Source: Dipylidium caninum (Eukaryota; Platyhelminthes; Cestoda; Cyclophyllidea; Dipylidiidae). From it: a stretch of 64,000 nucleotides of DNA. The notes beneath the pieces were generated by a model. It did no database searches, was not told the origin of the DNA, and saw nothing but the letters and a program-made list of their open reading frames with translations. Position 1 is the first letter of the stretch; each line of letters opens with the position of its first letter. A program made the translations under genes and the position numbers. Below are positions 61,613 through 64,000 of this stretch, piece by piece. The stretch lies in the NCBI GenBank assembly GCA_017562135.1, contig QEYB01001208.1, forward strand, positions 310,001-374,000, in the 5' to 3' direction.

Positions 61613-64000
61613 GGCAATTTTTGGCAGTCGTTGGTGAACTCCTCGGAGTTGGTTGGGACATTGCGAGACATCCAACGTGCCATTGCGATTCCCCAGTTAC
61701 GAAGAAGATGATTTCGGACCGCTTCTCGTCGTGCAACTGCGCATTTTCGCAAACGACCACTTATTTTCCCTCGCATGTGATTCGACGAATGCCGCTTGTG
61801 AGTGTGAGATGATGTCTCTAGTCACCGGAACTTTTTCGTCCACGTGCTTTTTACTGGTCTCGTTGGGCAGTGGACATGGCGCGGATTTGTGTGTGGTGCT
61901 TGAGCCTCCTTGACTGACCCACGCATTACGCGCAAAGGCCTCCCCCGAAGTGTTGCAGCTTTCGCCACCCAAAACGCAGTTCCTCCGCCCACCGTCGGTA
62001 ACGACGGCTTTGGCCCAATCTCGAAGACGCGGTCGTCTGGCCCGGCCACGCGCACACGCACGCGAGTGCCCTGCCACCGCCAAATCCGTCGTCAACCTAA
62101 TTCGCCTGGAGCATGTTTCAGGGTAAGAGTAAACCAGATATGAAAATTCACCCAGAAAAGTCGGAGAAAAAGGAGAGAGGATGATAGTCTGGCGTCTTAA
62201 GGCGGGGGCGGATGACGGACGAATGACGTCCGGGCGCCGTCTTAATCGCCATTTGGATTGGGACAGACAGGTGAAGTGACAGGCCCTCCCGGCTGACCAA
62301 CTCTTCCGCCGAGCGCCTGGACTGAACAGTCTTCGAAACGGCTGGTGACAGTGTTGACTCGCCATTGTTTAATCGCGTTTTGATGTTTGGCGAAGCATGC
62401 TTTCGAGAACAAGAAAAAATTCCCTCCCAACCGGTCCACAGGGTCCGTTTGACCTCCCTGGCCCGCAATTGCCCATTCCGAACAGCTAACCGGTTGAAGG
62501 TGAGGAGGATGCGGGCACCAGAACTTGCCCGTGGCTTCTCCAAACGCTGAAAGTGGCCACGTTTTCCTCCCAGTCGCGCCTCCCTTAGCGTTTTATACGG
62601 TCCTCGGTTCCCGATCGTGCTCTCCCCGGTTCTCTCTCCGTCCCTGCCATTCCCATGGGAGGCGTGTTCGAGAGCTCACGGAGTCGCGGCGGGTCGTGGT
62701 CGGGCGCGTTAGTCGATGGCAGGATTGTCACCAAACCTCGGGTTTTGTCAAGCCAACGTGAATGGGGAGCAAGAACTTGTGTATTTCACGGTCCGGTGCG
62801 TCCTTTTTAGACCACAGCTGGGGAAAGAGGCTCGCCGAGGCTTCTCCTCACCACGAGACGGCTCATCTCCTCGCGACCTCCCCGACTCGCATTCCCTCCG
62901 TTTCTCGCGCGGCCCCGCCCCGCTTTCCGCGGTGCCCGATTGTATGCTAGCTTGCAATCCGAACCGTTTCAGAGCCATTCGTTTGACTTATTCGGGGGAT
63001 TTTTGCGTGAAACTGCGTCCCTGTGTGGCGATTGGCTTAAATGTAGTCGACAGCCACGACACCAGCTCAAAATATGAAAACCGAAGACTTACGCGTCTCA
63101 TGCCGAGCTGCGGACGCCCGTGGTCGGACGTCCAGGCGTTGAGACGGGAGCATCCGCAGAGGGTGCGTGAGTCCTGAGTGTCTGGCGTGTTTTGTCCGCT
63201 ACTGCTGAACGGCTGCGCTTATTCGATGGAAATGGGCGCCCCACCCCGGCCGAGCCGAAGCCGCCGGTGCAGCGGCCACTGGCAGGCCGCGTCCGAGCGG
63301 TCTTTCCTGCGCCCAGCCACGCGGTCTGCTCGACCCGTGGGTCGTGTTGGTCTCGGGACTTGGCGGCGAGTAGCGTGCGCGCCCCGTTGCGAACCAACTT
63401 TCCTTCGGTAAAGAAGCCACGAGGCGGTCCCGTCAGAACTGCTCTGAGTGCGATGGCGGCCCTCACAGACGCCAGTCGAGGCCTGATAAACTAGGAATTG
63501 CGCGTTGGCCTGAAGACGAAATTGGCTGCTCGTCGCTGGCCTCGGGGAAAGTCGCGCAATTCTCGGGTGGCGCAGTGGCCATCGGACCGGCCCTCCAGCG
63601 GACCGCGCCCTTGGGTTAACGCGGCGTCGATGGTCGGGCGTCCGGCGAGCCCTCGGGAGCCCTGGTGGGCGGCGCTGCGACTGTGACAAACCTCCGAAGC
63701 ATCCCGAGGCAGCAGGTAGTTCGCGCGGCCGCCCGCATGCACAAAAGCGACCTGCCTCGGCGAGATATGATCGGTGGAGAAGAAAGCGAGATGCTTCCGC
63801 TCCAGGCAGATTGATGGCAAAAGGAAGCTTGGCAGTGGACTGAAAGGGGCTATGCAGAGCGTGGGAGGGCGGGTGGTAAAGACGGCACACTCTCGTCCCA
63901 CCGCTTCCCTGGTGAAGTTTTGCAGCGGGAGTTGATTTTTCTCACACTTCTTCTTAGAGTAGAATTCTTTTTTTATTCACTCGTTCCGATGGCAAAAAAA
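61613..64000. other. GC-rich right-end region without recognised gene
   Basis: From about 62000 the sequence becomes GC- and CpG-rich and gives long overlapping open frames on both strands (for example minus 61697-62365 and minus 63219-63890). None has a recognisable motif, and opposite-strand overlaps of this kind are expected from GC-rich DNA. It could be the promoter region or first exon of a gene beyond the window. The window ends in a short A run. Confidence 0.4.

Noticed and set aside
61697..62365. Minus-strand open frame of 222 codons
   Set aside because: Arg/Ser-rich, with overlapping frames open on both strands and no motif; likely a composition effect.
63219..63890. Minus-strand open frame of 223 codons
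   Set aside because: Same reasoning: GC-rich DNA, several frames open at once, no recognisable family.
1..64000. CRISPR arrays, bacterial operons, rRNA or tRNA genes
   Set aside because: No regularly spaced direct repeats, no bacterial gene structure, and no rRNA or tRNA sequence was recognised.

Overview
The window is eukaryotic nuclear DNA. Its genes are split by spliceosomal introns, intergenic spacers are several kilobases long, and there are microsatellites and a decayed mariner transposon. The gene set is metazoan: a GlcAT-type glucuronosyltransferase, a BAHD1-type BAH protein, a Dbl-type RhoGEF, flightless-1 and golgin-97. Introns of only 30-39 nt sit beside introns of 1-5 kb, and two ORFs lie almost end to end on one strand. 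I infer a platyhelminth from this, perhaps a tapeworm or fluke. No species-specific marker was seen.

Layout. 1-3802: no gene recognised. 3803-7050 (-): B3GAT-family beta-1,3-glucuronosyltransferase, 4 exons. 7051-9714: no gene recognised. 9715-16105 (-): BAHD1-like chromatin protein, 4 exons. 16106-17253: spacer between divergent genes. 17254-33108 (+): Sec14 / spectrin-like / DH / PH RhoGEF, about 14 exons. About 34385-35196 (+): small snapin-like coiled-coil protein. 35209-45983 (+): flightless-1 (11 exons). Its ATG lies 12 nt after the snapin-like stop codon and in the same frame. A degenerate mariner with inverted repeats (42541-43671) sits in flightless-1 intron 8, on the opposite strand. 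48441-61309 (+): golgin-97 with a C-terminal GRIP domain, 18 exons. 61613-64000: GC-rich, no gene recognised.

The genes do not form one pathway. Themes are actin and Rho signalling (RhoGEF, flightless-1), Golgi and endomembrane function (glucuronosyltransferase, golgin-97, possibly the snapin-like protein) and chromatin (BAH protein).

Four exons of three well-conserved genes need a one-base shift to keep the family reading frame: RhoGEF about 29045, flightless-1 about 35575 and 42408, golgin-97 about 50373. A fifth frame conflict lies at about 26434-26472. These are more likely residual assembly indels than real lesions, because all surrounding exons and splice phases are intact. Exon coordinates come from reading splice sites and phases by eye against family knowledge; no alignment was run.
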